NCBI RefSeq assembly: GCF_015693305.1
Contig: NZ_CP065139.1
Location: 1-64,000, forward strand
From: Sphingobium sp. Cam5-1
GTDB lineage: Bacteria > Pseudomonadota > Alphaproteobacteria > Sphingomonadales > Sphingomonadaceae
Direction: 5' to 3'
DNA length: 64,000 bases
The translations under genes and the position numbers were made by a program. The notes beneath the pieces were generated by a model that saw nothing but the letters and a program-made list of their open reading frames with translations, had not been told where the DNA came from and ran no database searches. Shown piece by piece: positions 42,786-51,844 of the stretch (its first letter is position 1; the number at the start of each line of letters is the position of its first letter).

Positions 42786-44411
42786 TCAGAAGCGGTTTGA
42801 TCCGCGCGCGGCTTCACGGCCAGCAATGTGGCCAAAGGTCAGCGCGGGACCGAGCGTCGCGCCGCCGCCCGGATATGCCATGCCCATGATGCTCGCCATG
42901 GCGTTGCCCGCCGCGTAAAGGCCGGGGACGATGCCGCCCGACAGGCTCATCACCTCGGCCCGCTCGTTGGTACGTGGGCCGCCTTTCGTCCCGATCGTTC
43001 CGATCTTGGTTTCGACCGCATAATAGGGACCGCGTTCCAGAGGCCCCAACGTCTTCGCGGCACCCTCTGCGCTAGCATCGCCCCAATACAGCTCATAGAC
43101 GCTTTCACCGCGATGGAAGTCGGGATCGACCCCTTTGCGGGCATTATCGTTAAAGCGCGCGACTTCCGCTTCCAGCCCGGCAGGATCGACCCCGATCTTG
43201 CCCGCCAGTTCGGCCAGCGTGTCGGCGCTCACCATCCAGGATGGCACCGGATCGCCCGGATAGCGCGTCAGGAAGGGGAAGCGATCCATATAATCCTGGC
43301 TGACGATGTGCCAGGCGGGCAGGTTGGGATAGTCGAAGTTCACCGGATCGAAGGCCTGGAACACCCGCCCGATATCATTATAGTTGCAGGCTTCGTTGAC
43401 GAAGCGGCGACCTGTGCGGTTGACGATGATCGACCCGGGACCGCAGCGTTCGATGCCGGTCAGCCGGACGAGTGGCCGCCCGTCATATTCTTCGCCCGGT
43501 ATCGTCACGGATGGCTGCCACCAGGCTTCCGACATATTGCCGAGCGACGCGCCAGCCTGGATCGCCATCTTCAGCCCGTCGCCTTCGTTCCACGGCGGGC
43601 TGTGCGGACCATGCATCGGGCCGCGCAGGAACTGGCGGGTCATGTCCTCGTTCCACTCATACCCGCCGCAGGCCAGGATCACCCCTTTGCGCGCGCCGAT
43701 GCGCAGGGGCTTGCCGTCATTGTCCGCCTCTATGCCGACCACGACATCACCTTCCTGCACAAGCCGCAGTACGCGGACATTGCGCCTGATCCGGACGCCG
43801 TGATCCAGCGCCCCCTTGAGCAACCCCGCCATCAAAGCGCCGCCCATGCCGACCATATCTTCGTTGAGGCGACCGCCGATAATCTCGGAATCCAGCACGT
43901 TGATGCCGTCTTCCACATCCGCGATGGAAATGGGGATGGGGAAATGCGCGCTCGCCCGGAGCGCGGGACGCAGTTCGCCAAGCTGCCCGGCGGGGAAAAT
44001 CCCTGCGGTCACCGAACGGCCGATATTGCCGCCGGGAAATTCAGGATGATAATCGGGCATCTGGAGCGCGCGGAAGCGAAGATCGGTCTCCTTTTCGAGG
44101 AACAGCAGCATCTGCGGCGCCGTATCCACGAAGGTTTCGATCATGACGTCGTCCATCTTGCCCAGCGAAATGCGGCGAAGATAGGTGAGGGCCTGTTCGC
44201 GGGAATCGCTGCGCCCGATCTCTTGCATATGATGGTTGTTGGGAATCCACGGGACGCCGCCTGAAACGGCGCTCGTGCCACCCAGCTTATCCGTGCGTTC
44301 CAGCAGCAGTACCTCAGCGCCGGACGTCCGGGCCGCCAGCGCCGCGGAGCAACCGGCAGCGCCAGAGCCTACCACCAGAACGTCTGTTTCCTCATCCCAT
44401 TGGGTCGTCAC
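42786..44411 (-). CDS. FAD-dependent dehydrogenase, 3-ketosteroid-delta1-dehydrogenase-like (KSTD-like B)
   Basis: A 541-aa paralogue of the 40165 protein: GSGAAG at 15-20, KLGGTSAVSGGVPWIPNNHHM, C-terminal GPYYAVETKIG, IGTKGGP, GLYAAGNAMASIMGMAYPG and GPALTFGHIAGREAA. The active-site region differs from paralogues A and C (VETKIGTIG against CRVY-GVLG), suggesting a different substrate. GTG start with GGAGAG upstream. Oriented with the isomerase and KSTD-like A genes as an operon. Confidence 0.87.
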   Translation of the reverse strand: MTTQWDEETDVLVVGSGAAGCSAALAARTSGAEVLLLERTDKLGGTSAVSGGVPWIPNNHHMQEIGRSDSREQALTYLRRISLGKMDDVMIETFVDTAPQMLLFLEKETDLRFRALQMPDYHPEFPGGNIGRSVTAGIFPAGQLGELRPALRASAHFPIPISIADVEDGINVLDSEIIGGRLNEDMVGMGGALMAGLLKGALDHGVRIRRNVRVLRLVQEGDVVVGIEADNDGKPLRIGARKGVILACGGYEWNEDMTRQFLRGPMHGPHSPPWNEGDGLKMAIQAGASLGNMSEAWWQPSVTIPGEEYDGRPLVRLTGIERCGPGSIIVNRTGRRFVNEACNYNDIGRVFQAFDPVNFDYPNLPAWHIVSQDYMDRFPFLTRYPGDPVPSWMVSADTLAELAGKIGVDPAGLEAEVARFNDNARKGVDPDFHRGESVYELYWGDASAEGAAKTLGPLERGPYYAVETKIGTIGTKGGPRTNERAEVMSLSGGIVPGLYAAGNAMASIMGMAYPGGGATLGPALTFGHIAGREAARGSNRF

Positions 44412-44553
44412 GATTATCTCTCCTGCATTCTATCCTATGGCTGGCCGCGCACGCCCTTTGCGGGTCTTGCTCGCGGCTGCCTACGTCGCCCTAACCCTTT
44501 GTTTGCCGCGATTTCTTAACCAGCGATCGATCTCGATCGCTTGGGAAATCGCT

Positions 44554-46176
44554 CTAGCGCGCGTCTTCCAGGATCAGCGATGACGCATGCCACGCCATTG
44601 CCATTACCGGTGCATTGGTGTTGCCCGAGGTCAGGTTGGGCATGATCGAACAGTCGATCACCCGCAGACCGTCCACTCCGCGAACGCGCGTGCGCGGATC
44701 GACCACGGATTCATCATCGCTGCCCATCCGGCACGTTGCCACGGCATGGGTGCCGCAGCTCAGATGACGGCGTACGGCGGTCAATATCTGGTCGTCGCTG
44801 TCGTTGCCGTTCAGGCCCGGCGCGATTTCGCGCGTCACGAAGGGCGCGATGGCGGGTTGCGTCATCAACTTGCGCACGAAACGCACCATCGCGACCGCCG
44901 TCTCGCAATCCTCCTGCGTCGTCAGCCAGTTGGGATGGATACGCAAAGGATCGTCGGCATTGGGCGAGGTTATGGTAAGAGAACCCTCGCTGGTGGCTCG
45001 CAGCATCGCCGTGGCGATCATCATGCCGGGCGTCTTGTTGACGCCATTGGTCGGGACCGCAACATCCGCCTCGCCCTGCGCCAGGGTGACGCCACCAACG
45101 AAGCACTGGAGGTCCGGGCGGGTTACGCTCGGACGGCTGCGCGCAAAGATGCCGACTTCCTGCGGGACCGTCGCCATCGGGCCGCCCTTGAACAGGAAAT
45201 ATTCGGCCAGGCTACGGGCCAGACCCAGGCCACGATAGCGATGGTTCAGGCCCTTCTCGCCCTGCAAGTCGTAGTTGATGCCGTAAATGGGATGCTCCTG
45301 CATCCGTCGGCCTACGTCCGGGCTGTCCACGATGACATCGACGCCTGCGGCTTTCAAATCCTCGGCTGGCCCGATTCCCGAAAGCTGGAGCAGCTTGGGG
45401 GACGCGATCGCGCCTGCCGACACGATGACTTCGCCCCGGCACCGGAACTCCGTCTTGCGCCCGCCGATCCTGCACATGACGCCCTTCGCCCTGCGCTGTT
45501 CGATGATGATGCGGTCCACCTGTACGCCCGTCCGGATCACCAGATTGGGCCGATGGCGTATCGGGTCCAGAAAGGCGACAGCCGCGCTCTGCCTGCGCCC
45601 GTTCTTGATATTATAATGATAATAGCCGACGCCTTCCCGGCTTCCGGCGTTGAAATCGTCGTTACGCGGCAAGCCCATTTGCTGGCCCGCCTCGATCATC
45701 CGGTCTGCGAGCGGATAATGAAACTTGGAGGTCGAGACATGCACCGGGCCGCCCACGCCATGCTCGTTGGATGCGCCAAGCTCATGATCCTCGATCGCAT
45801 TGAAGGCGCGCAGCATGGTGTTCCAGCCCCATCCCTTCGCGCCGCGCTCTTCCCATTGCTCGAAATCCTCGGGCTGGCCCCGGATATAGATCATACCGTT
45901 AATGGCCGAAGATCCACCCAATCCTCTGCCCCGCAGCCAGATCTCGCTCGCGTCCAGTCCTTCTTCACGCGGCTGCTGGACCGGGAAATATTGCGCGAAT
46001 GTCGGGTCGCCGACCAGCTTCGCCACACCCTTTGGCATGCGAACGAACATATGCTTGTTCTCGCCACCGGCCTCCAGAAGCAGCACCCGATTCGATGGAT
46101 TTTCCGAAAGCTTGTTGGCAAGCACGCAACCGGCGCTGCCTGCACCGACAATGATGAAGTCGAACTCCTCAGTCAT
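44554..46176 (-). CDS. GMC-family FAD oxidoreductase (choline/alcohol dehydrogenase-like)
   Basis: GMC oxidoreductase, 540 aa: FAD-binding GAGSAG at 11-16, RGRGLGGSSAINGMIY signature, second signature SAGAIASPKLLQLSGIG, catalytic H477 in CGTHAVATCRMG and NTNAP near the end. Oxidises an alcohol to an aldehyde or ketone. ATG with GGAGAGG upstream. Divergent from an SDR across a region with two TGACA-type operator candidates. Confidence 0.92.
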   Translation of the reverse strand: MTEEFDFIIVGAGSAGCVLANKLSENPSNRVLLLEAGGENKHMFVRMPKGVAKLVGDPTFAQYFPVQQPREEGLDASEIWLRGRGLGGSSAINGMIYIRGQPEDFEQWEERGAKGWGWNTMLRAFNAIEDHELGASNEHGVGGPVHVSTSKFHYPLADRMIEAGQQMGLPRNDDFNAGSREGVGYYHYNIKNGRRQSAAVAFLDPIRHRPNLVIRTGVQVDRIIIEQRRAKGVMCRIGGRKTEFRCRGEVIVSAGAIASPKLLQLSGIGPAEDLKAAGVDVIVDSPDVGRRMQEHPIYGINYDLQGEKGLNHRYRGLGLARSLAEYFLFKGGPMATVPQEVGIFARSRPSVTRPDLQCFVGGVTLAQGEADVAVPTNGVNKTPGMMIATAMLRATSEGSLTITSPNADDPLRIHPNWLTTQEDCETAVAMVRFVRKLMTQPAIAPFVTREIAPGLNGNDSDDQILTAVRRHLSCGTHAVATCRMGSDDESVVDPRTRVRGVDGLRVIDCSIMPNLTSGNTNAPVMAMAWHASSLILEDAR

Positions 46177-46195
46177 GACCTCTCCAGAAATTAAA

Positions 46196-46206
46196 TGACA
46201 TTCGTC
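46196..46206. promoter_or_regulatory. TGACATTCGTC operator candidate
   Basis: TGACA/TGTC-type site 20 nt upstream of the GMC start at 46176. Confidence 0.4.
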
Positions 46207-46302
46207 TTATATACGCTTCTATGACACGGCAGAATGGCAGACACAATGGGCTTTCCCTCTCTGCCTGCCGCACAGCATATCAAGGACATATGCGGGCAGT
46301 AT

Positions 46303-46315
46303 TGACAGTTTGTCA
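46303..46315. promoter_or_regulatory. Perfect TGACA-gtt-TGTCA palindrome
   Basis: TGACAGTTTGTCA is a perfect 5+3+5 palindrome in the divergent GMC/SDR promoter region, about 96 nt upstream of the SDR start. Confidence 0.6.
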
Positions 46316-46410
46316 GACATTAGTCACGTAATGACACGGTAAGACGCCGTCTTGTGAAGACGGTTGGCCCGGCCTCAAGCGTCGGGCTTCTGGTTGGGAG
46401 AGGTGTGAAG

Positions 46411-47160
46411 ATGGCTGTATTGGACGGGAAGGTTGCGTTGGTGACCGGCGCCTCGGGAGGCATTGGTCGGCAGATCGCCGTTGCCCTGGCGCAAAGCGGC
46501 GCGCGGATTGTCGCGCACTATTCTTCGCGCCGCGAAAGCGCCGAACAGACGGCAGCCGCAGTGCGCGAAGTGGGCGGCGATGCCGTGATTGTGCAGGCGG
46601 ACCTCAGCCATTCCGAAGGGGTGAGGCAGCTGTTCCAGCAGTTTGATGAACAGGCCGGAGGGCGGCTTGATATTCTGGTCAATAATGCTGGCGCGGGACG
46701 AACCTCTCCAATCACCACGATCGATGAAGAAGAAATCGACAGCATGTATCGGGTGAACTTCAAGTCGCCGATACTGGTCACCCAACAGGCGTTGAAGCGC
46801 TTCAATGATGGCGGCGCGATCGTCAATATTTCCTCGATGAGCGGACTGATGGCGCAGCCCCCCGGCTTTGCCTATGCCATGAGCAAGGCGGCGGTGAATT
46901 CGTTCACGGTTTCGATGGCGGTAGAGCTTGCGCCGCGTAATATTCGGGTCAATGCTGTCGCCCCTGGACCGGTCGATACCGACCTCATCAACGGCTATCG
47001 GGACAGTGAGGAGGCAATGCGCATGTTCAAAAGCATGGCCGCGCTTGGCCGCATCGGCACCGCCGACGACATTGCGCAGATCGTCCTCTTCCTCGCATCC
47101 CCCGCCTCCGGCTGGCTCACCGGACAGATTATTCAGGCAAGCGGCGGCATGAGATTGTAA
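46411..47160 (+). CDS. Short-chain dehydrogenase/reductase (FabG-like)
   Basis: Classical SDR of 249 aa: TGASGGIG at 12-19, NNAG, catalytic Y155 and K159 in AYAMSKAAV after NISSMSG. The C-terminus ends ASGGMRL. ATG 46411 follows GGGAGAGG; a GTG two codons upstream is possible. It is divergent from the GMC gene and probably cotranscribed with the flavoprotein that follows. Confidence 0.88.
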   Translation: MAVLDGKVALVTGASGGIGRQIAVALAQSGARIVAHYSSRRESAEQTAAAVREVGGDAVIVQADLSHSEGVRQLFQQFDEQAGGRLDILVNNAGAGRTSPITTIDEEEIDSMYRVNFKSPILVTQQALKRFNDGGAIVNISSMSGLMAQPPGFAYAMSKAAVNSFTVSMAVELAPRNIRVNAVAPGPVDTDLINGYRDSEEAMRMFKSMAALGRIGTADDIAQIVLFLASPASGWLTGQIIQASGGMRL

Positions 47161-47241
47161 TCGGACGCGGGCGGAAAAGCGGATGTTGTGCGGATCGGTG
47201 ATGAGCGACGGCAGAGAAATATCTTCGAAGGAAATGATGGC

Positions 47242-48927
47242 GTGAGAGATGAAATGATTTCCCAAGATGGTCAGCCGGTGATTTCCATCGAAAATGCCGA
47301 CATGTTCCAGTGGGACGATGCAGCCGACGTCGTCGTCGTTGGCTACGGCGGCGCGGGAATTTGTGCCGCGCTCGAACTGGTGGAAAACGGCGCCAGCGTG
47401 ATTGCCATAGACCGCTTCAATGGCGGCGGCGCAACGGCCTTCAGCGGCGGCGTCGTCTATGCCGCCGGCACCGACATTCAGCGGCAAAACGGGGTCGAGG
47501 ACGATCCCGACAATATGCTGAAATATCTTCGGCTGGAGGTCGGCGATGTCGTTCAGCCAGAGACGCTGAAACGCTTTTGCGATCAAAGCGCAGGCAATCT
47601 GCAATGGTTGCAGTCGCATGGCGTCGTGTTCGGGACCAAACTTTACACCGGAAAAACGACCTATCCGCCGGAAGGCTATTTCCTGCAATATTCCGGCAAT
47701 GAGAAGGTAGAGGCCTATTGCCGCGACGCCAAACCCGCGCCGCGAGGGCACCGGACCCTGGGGCGCGGCTTTACGGGCAACAAGCTGTATCGCGCCTTGC
47801 GGGAAACCGCCGATCGATCAGCCATTCGCAAGAAGCTGCATACGATCGTGCAGAGCCTTGTTGTCGATGGTGATGGGCGCGTCGTCGGCGTCGCCGCGCT
47901 TGAGCTTCCCGCCGCCAAGCACGCCGAGCATCAGAAATATTACGACAAGTTCCCGCCTACCGCTCCGTTCAAAGAGAGCAAGGCCGAAACCGCGAGCAAG
48001 GCGGCCCGCGTCATGGAGCGGGAACATGGCCAGTTGCGCTATATAAGGGCGAAGACCGGCGTCATCCTTTCAACCGGCGGTTTCGTCTTCAACCTCGATA
48101 TGCTCGGCCAACATGCGCCCATGTTGAGCAAGCATTACAAGACCATGATGCGCCTTGGCACCCTGGGGGACGATGGCACGGCCGTGCAGCTCGGCACGGC
48201 GCTGGGCGCCGATACCGTGGGCATGGATGCGATGTTCGTCGGGCGGGTCCAATCTCCTCCCGCGGCGTTGCTGGATGGCATTCTTGTCAATCAGACGGGG
48301 GACCGGTTCGCCAACGAAGCCGTCTATGTCGGCACTCTGGGCCGCGCCATTGCCGCCCAGCCGGAGGGCAAGGCGTGGCTGATCATGTCCACCAAAGACA
48401 TTCGCAAGGCGATGCGCCAGGTGGCAACGGATGGCCTGGACGCATTCATGCGCTTTGGCGCCCCCGCCATGCTGAATCTCATGCTCGGCGGCACCAAGCG
48501 CGCGAGGGACCTGGATGTGCTTGCGGAAAAATGCGGCATCAATCCCAATCGCTTGCGCCAGACTGTACGCCGCTATGAAGACATGGTCCGCAACCGGCAT
48601 GACGACGACTTTTCAAAGCTGAAGGATCATCTGAAGTCGCTTGGCAACGGTCCCTATGTCGCAATGAATGTGTCCCTCGCCAACCGCTACAGCTTCATCA
48701 CCTTCCATACTTTGGGCGGGTTGGCGCTCGAAGAGGCGACAGGCGCCGTGCGGCGCGCCGATGGCAGCACCATAGCGGGCCTTTATGCTGCGGGCCGCGC
48801 TACCGGAAGCATACCGTCGCGCACCTACATCAGCGGCCTTTCCCTCGCGGATTGCGTGTTCACAGGCCGCAGGGCCGCTCAGTCATGCTTGCGAGAGGCG
48901 GAGCAGGACGCGCTCGCTCCCGCCTGA
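47242..48927 (+). CDS. FAD-binding dehydrogenase, divergent KSTD/fumarate-reductase-like
   Basis: A 561-aa flavoprotein with GYGGAG at 34-39, GGGATAFSGGVVYAAGT and C-terminal FHTLGGLALEEATG, GLYAAGRATGSIPSRTYISGLSLADCVFTGRRAA. The SGLSLADCVFTGRR ending places it in a branch separate from the three KSTD-like paralogues here. A substrate-domain insertion (about residues 220-275) is larger than usual. Start uncertain: GTG 47242 (used) or ATG 47254 with GAGAG upstream. Confidence 0.82.
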   Translation: MRDEMISQDGQPVISIENADMFQWDDAADVVVVGYGGAGICAALELVENGASVIAIDRFNGGGATAFSGGVVYAAGTDIQRQNGVEDDPDNMLKYLRLEVGDVVQPETLKRFCDQSAGNLQWLQSHGVVFGTKLYTGKTTYPPEGYFLQYSGNEKVEAYCRDAKPAPRGHRTLGRGFTGNKLYRALRETADRSAIRKKLHTIVQSLVVDGDGRVVGVAALELPAAKHAEHQKYYDKFPPTAPFKESKAETASKAARVMEREHGQLRYIRAKTGVILSTGGFVFNLDMLGQHAPMLSKHYKTMMRLGTLGDDGTAVQLGTALGADTVGMDAMFVGRVQSPPAALLDGILVNQTGDRFANEAVYVGTLGRAIAAQPEGKAWLIMSTKDIRKAMRQVATDGLDAFMRFGAPAMLNLMLGGTKRARDLDVLAEKCGINPNRLRQTVRRYEDMVRNRHDDDFSKLKDHLKSLGNGPYVAMNVSLANRYSFITFHTLGGLALEEATGAVRRADGSTIAGLYAAGRATGSIPSRTYISGLSLADCVFTGRRAAQSCLREAEQDALAPA

Positions 48928-48934
48928 CCGGCGA

Positions 48935-48954
48935 ATTGACGGACATCAGTCAAT
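48935..48954. promoter_or_regulatory. ATTGAC-n8-GTCAAT inverted repeat
   Basis: Perfect 6-bp arms ATTGAC / GTCAAT in the gap before the VOC gene; could be a regulator site or part of a terminator for the flavoprotein gene. Confidence 0.4.
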
Positions 48955-48973
48955 CTACAGTGCGTGCTGTTAT

Positions 48974-48984
48974 TGACAGATGTC
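48974..48984. promoter_or_regulatory. TGACAGATGTC operator candidate
   Basis: TGACA/TGTC-type site (GACA-ga-TGTC perfect) 75 nt upstream of the VOC gene start. Confidence 0.45.
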
Positions 48985-49059
48985 GGTTAGTTCGAAATAT
49001 ACCCAGCTCCCACCTGCACGTTCCCGCCCGCAAGGGTGGCATTTTATGGAGAGAGTTTC

Positions 49060-49443
49060 ATGTTTTCGCACATCGTGCTTGGCAGCAATGACATAGAGAA
49101 ATCAAAGCGTTTTTATGACGCGACGCTTGGGGCGCTTGGTGGCGCACCGGCCTTTGTCGATGATAATGGACGGCTGATCTACATGCACAACGGCCTGTCG
49201 CTGCTGATCACCAAGCCCATTGACGGCCAGCCCGCGACGCATGCCAATGGCGGCACGATCGGTTTCGCCGTTCAGGGGCCTGAGCAGGCGGACGCATGGC
49301 ACGCGGCAGGGGTAGCCAATGGCGGCGTTTCCGTTGAGGACGCCCCGGGCGTGCGCGAGGGGCCGATGGGGGCTCTGTACCTTGCCTATCTGCGCGATCC
49401 GGACGGCAACAAGCTCTGCGCGCTGCACCAGATCGCTCAGTAA
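49060..49443 (+). CDS. VOC-family (glyoxalase-like) protein
   Basis: A 127-aa vicinal-oxygen-chelate protein with two beta-alpha-beta modules: FSHIVLGSNDIEKSKRFYDATLG at the start and YLAYLRDPDGNKLCALHQ at the end. Metal sites are plausible (first-strand His, C-terminal K/L-C-A-L-H) but not certain. Isomerase, lyase or binding role unknown. ATG 49060 after GGAGAG. Sits between a flavoprotein and tetR. Confidence 0.8.
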   Translation: MFSHIVLGSNDIEKSKRFYDATLGALGGAPAFVDDNGRLIYMHNGLSLLITKPIDGQPATHANGGTIGFAVQGPEQADAWHAAGVANGGVSVEDAPGVREGPMGALYLAYLRDPDGNKLCALHQIAQ

Positions 49444-49462
49444 GACAAATCGATCCATGAGC

Positions 49463-49509
49463 GAGGCGCAGCGCTGCCACCTTTCGTAGCGGTTGCGCCT
49501 CTCTTCCTT
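49463..49509 (+). terminator. Hairpin terminator after VOC gene
   Basis: Stem GAGGCGCA / TGCGCCTC extended by CGCT/AGCG inside, followed by pyrimidine-rich TCTTCCTTT. Lies 20 nt after the VOC stop. Confidence 0.55.
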
Positions 49510-49534
49510 TCATGGGACAATGTCGGCGGGAGTG

Positions 49535-49550
49535 ACTGCATCGATGCAGT
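49535..49550. promoter_or_regulatory. Perfect 16-bp palindrome upstream of tetR
   Basis: ACTGCATCGATGCAGT, perfect, ends 15 nt before the tetR ATG, overlapping the ribosome binding region. A GACAATGTC site (49516-49524) lies just upstream. Good candidate for autorepression. Confidence 0.55.
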
Positions 49551-49565
49551 GATGGAGAGGTACCC

Positions 49566-50228
49566 ATGACGAACGCAGGCGACGCCCGCCCTGGCGCATG
49601 TTCCGCGCGTGGTCGGCCTACGGTCTCCGACAACCGCGAAGTGTCGAACGAACTGCTCCATGCAATGGAGCATGGCTTGCGGAACAAGAGTCATCTGGAT
49701 CTGACGACGCGGGAAATCGCATCAGCCGCCGGGACCAATGCCGGCATGATCCATTATTATTATCACGGCAAGAACGGCCTGATCGACGCGGCGCTGGACA
49801 ATCTGAGCAGCGACATCGCGCAGATACTCAATGATCTCAACACCTTGTTCCTGACCGATTGCCAGGACGCCACGCGCAAGATTGTCAGTGCCTGGATGAA
49901 GGTGCTGGAAACTCACCGGGGCACGGCCAGCGTGGTCCTTATCGAAAGTTTCCGCCCCTATTCGACCGTCTGGCATTCTTACCGGCAGAAGAAATCGCAG
50001 GGCAGCTTCATCCGGATGCAGGAATTGATCCGGACATTGGTGAGTCAGGGATATTATCGGGCGGATACCGACCCGCAAGTTGCGGCCTTTTCAATCACTT
50101 CCATTGTCCTTTCTCCGATGCTGGTGGGCCAGATCATGTCGGAGATCGGCCACCAGATCAGCCACATATTGGACAATTGGGAAGAAGAGGCCGTCAAACT
50201 TATCGACGAGCGCTACCGCCAAATGTGA
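49566..50228 (+). CDS. TetR-family transcriptional regulator
   Basis: TetR regulator of 220 aa with a 25-aa N-terminal tail, then the HTH: LDLTTREIASAAGTNAGMIHYYYHGKNGLIDAAL. The C-terminal ligand domain is all-helical and unremarkable. GGAGAGG precedes ATG 49566. A perfect 16-bp palindrome covers its translation start region, suggesting autorepression. It is a candidate reader of the TGACA/TGTCA sites or of its own palindrome only. Confidence 0.9.
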   Translation: MTNAGDARPGACSARGRPTVSDNREVSNELLHAMEHGLRNKSHLDLTTREIASAAGTNAGMIHYYYHGKNGLIDAALDNLSSDIAQILNDLNTLFLTDCQDATRKIVSAWMKVLETHRGTASVVLIESFRPYSTVWHSYRQKKSQGSFIRMQELIRTLVSQGYYRADTDPQVAAFSITSIVLSPMLVGQIMSEIGHQISHILDNWEEEAVKLIDERYRQM

Positions 50229-50258
50229 CGGCGGTGCTTTAACCGCGCGTTAAAAAAG

Positions 50259-50346
50259 GAAGGGGAGCTTTCACCGGAGCCGCCCGATCGGGGAAGATCG
50301 TAACATTGAGCGGTCCCTCGGAGAATCCATGATCCCGCTCCCCTTC
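50259..50346. repeat. 10-bp inverted repeat between convergent genes
   Basis: GAAGGGGAGC (50259-50268) and GCTCCCCTTC (50337-50346), 68 nt apart in the tetR/luxC convergent gap; may form a large stem in readthrough RNA. Confidence 0.35.
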
Positions 50347-50364
50347 AAAATGTGCCCCGCCTCG

Positions 50365-51819
50365 TCAGGCGGCGCACATCATTCCGGCGCCTGCCTCCGC
50401 AACGGCTTCGTCAAATTGCTCGCGAACACCCCAACGGGCGAGCCTGCGCATGATTTCCATGGCATCATGCGGATAACCCAGCCCTTCATAAGCGATGCAG
50501 CCCAGTGGTGAGAGCCGCTGCGCCCCGCGTAACATGCATCGGTCGGCAATTTCCGCCTGCGCCGCATTGGGATAGATGCCGATCGTCTGGGTGTGGATGG
50601 TCACCGCCGCCACCGCCGCGTCGAGGTTCGGCACGGGAATGATATTGATGACGCGCCCACCGATCCGGTCGCTGAATTCAACCGCCTCCGCCTGTTGCGA
50701 CACGATGACGCCGCCCTCATTGGCCTTGACGCCGAACACGCGAAAGTCGTCGGAATAGCGAATGCCCTCTATCTCGTCGCGCAGCACCGGGTCGAACGCG
50801 GGGTGGGGGGAGCTATAGGCGGCGGGCAGCGCCTGCAACGCTTCATGCACCAGTCGGCCGAAGCGGTTCAGCTTGTCGAGCGAGCGGTCATCGTCGCCGC
50901 ACACGACATAGGCGAGGCGGCTGTTGCCGCAGCCTTCCTGATTGAAATAGCCGAAATCCTTGGCCAACTGTTGCGCGACCCAGCCCATCTGCTCCTCTGA
51001 TTCCAACGCCTCCGCGCCAATGATCGAGGCGCTGACCTTGGGATCGAGCGCGATCAGGTCGAGGCCGGAGGTCAGATGCTGGCGGATGTGGTTCATCGAC
51101 GCAGGGCCGCCCCACGCAACAATCTTGTCGATGTTGCGCGTGTCATACAGCTTCTTCTCAAAGCCCAGGTCCCCGCCCTTCCAATAGGCGACGGTCATGT
51201 GGCGGGTGATGGGATGGTCGGGGTCCATCGCGATCATTGTCTTCGCGATGGCGACGGCAGTGAAGGGGTCGTTCGACGGGCTCTTGACGATATTGTCACA
51301 GCGTAGCACAGCCCCGTTGATCACCGCGTGCAACGCCACATTGGGGGCGTTCCCTGCGTTCAGGTGAACGATGCGCGATCCAAAGGCGCGCACCATCGCG
51401 TCGCGGTCATGCAGTGGCCTCGGCTTCCAGCCTTCCAGATAGTCGCGGCCGATATTCTGATCGACGGCTTCCTCGACAATGGTCCGCCGCAGGTTTGCGG
51501 CGAAGGAAACATAGGCGGTGCGCAGTATATCGGGCGACTGGCCCGACGACTGCATATTCATCTCAAGGGCCATGCGAATGTCGGGATTTGTGTCCGGGTG
51601 CAGCCTGCGGCCCAATTCCTCCAGGAAGTCGAGGATATTGTCCAGACTGACCGAATAATAATCCTGAAGGTCAGCGCCATTGCGCAGGACGATCTGGTCC
51701 AGATATTTGTTCACGTCGGGGGTCAGGAACGCGATTTCTCCCCGACGCCCTTCAAAGCGGACCAGGTCATCTTCTATGATGCGGCCCCGGATGATGAGCG
51801 GGATAGTATATTCTTTCAT
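50365..51819 (-). CDS. luxC: LuxC-like acyl-CoA reductase
   Basis: A 484-aa LuxC-family reductase that converts an activated acyl group to an aldehyde with NADPH. The catalytic Cys is C297 in NQEGCGNSRLAYV; conserved HLNAGNAPNVALHAVING and GGPASMNHIRQHL segments are present. ATG 51819 with GGAG upstream; the frame continues up into luxE without a plausible start. LuxE is 25 nt upstream. There is no luciferase (luxAB) or luxD, so the pair serves metabolism, not light. The substrate is probably not a plain fatty acid, given the surrounding flavoproteins. Confidence 0.88.
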   Translation of the reverse strand: MKEYTIPLIIRGRIIEDDLVRFEGRRGEIAFLTPDVNKYLDQIVLRNGADLQDYYSVSLDNILDFLEELGRRLHPDTNPDIRMALEMNMQSSGQSPDILRTAYVSFAANLRRTIVEEAVDQNIGRDYLEGWKPRPLHDRDAMVRAFGSRIVHLNAGNAPNVALHAVINGAVLRCDNIVKSPSNDPFTAVAIAKTMIAMDPDHPITRHMTVAYWKGGDLGFEKKLYDTRNIDKIVAWGGPASMNHIRQHLTSGLDLIALDPKVSASIIGAEALESEEQMGWVAQQLAKDFGYFNQEGCGNSRLAYVVCGDDDRSLDKLNRFGRLVHEALQALPAAYSSPHPAFDPVLRDEIEGIRYSDDFRVFGVKANEGGVIVSQQAEAVEFSDRIGGRVINIIPVPNLDAAVAAVTIHTQTIGIYPNAAQAEIADRCMLRGAQRLSPLGCIAYEGLGYPHDAMEIMRRLARWGVREQFDEAVAEAGAGMMCAA

Positions 51820-51844
51820 CTTCGATACTCCGAGACAGATTGGG

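Noticed and set aside
44522..44541. AGCGATCG/CGATCGCT palindrome as an operator
   Set aside because: Located 13 nt past the end of the minus-strand GMC gene, not at a known promoter, and unrelated to the two recurrent families; more likely a weak terminator or chance.
42828..46194. Two long plus-strand frames (478 and 535 aa)
   Set aside because: Opposite to the KSTD-like B and GMC genes; composition is typical of reverse-strand shadows.
46375..47751. Minus-strand frame (458 aa)
   Set aside because: Covers two good plus-strand genes; no domain recognisable.
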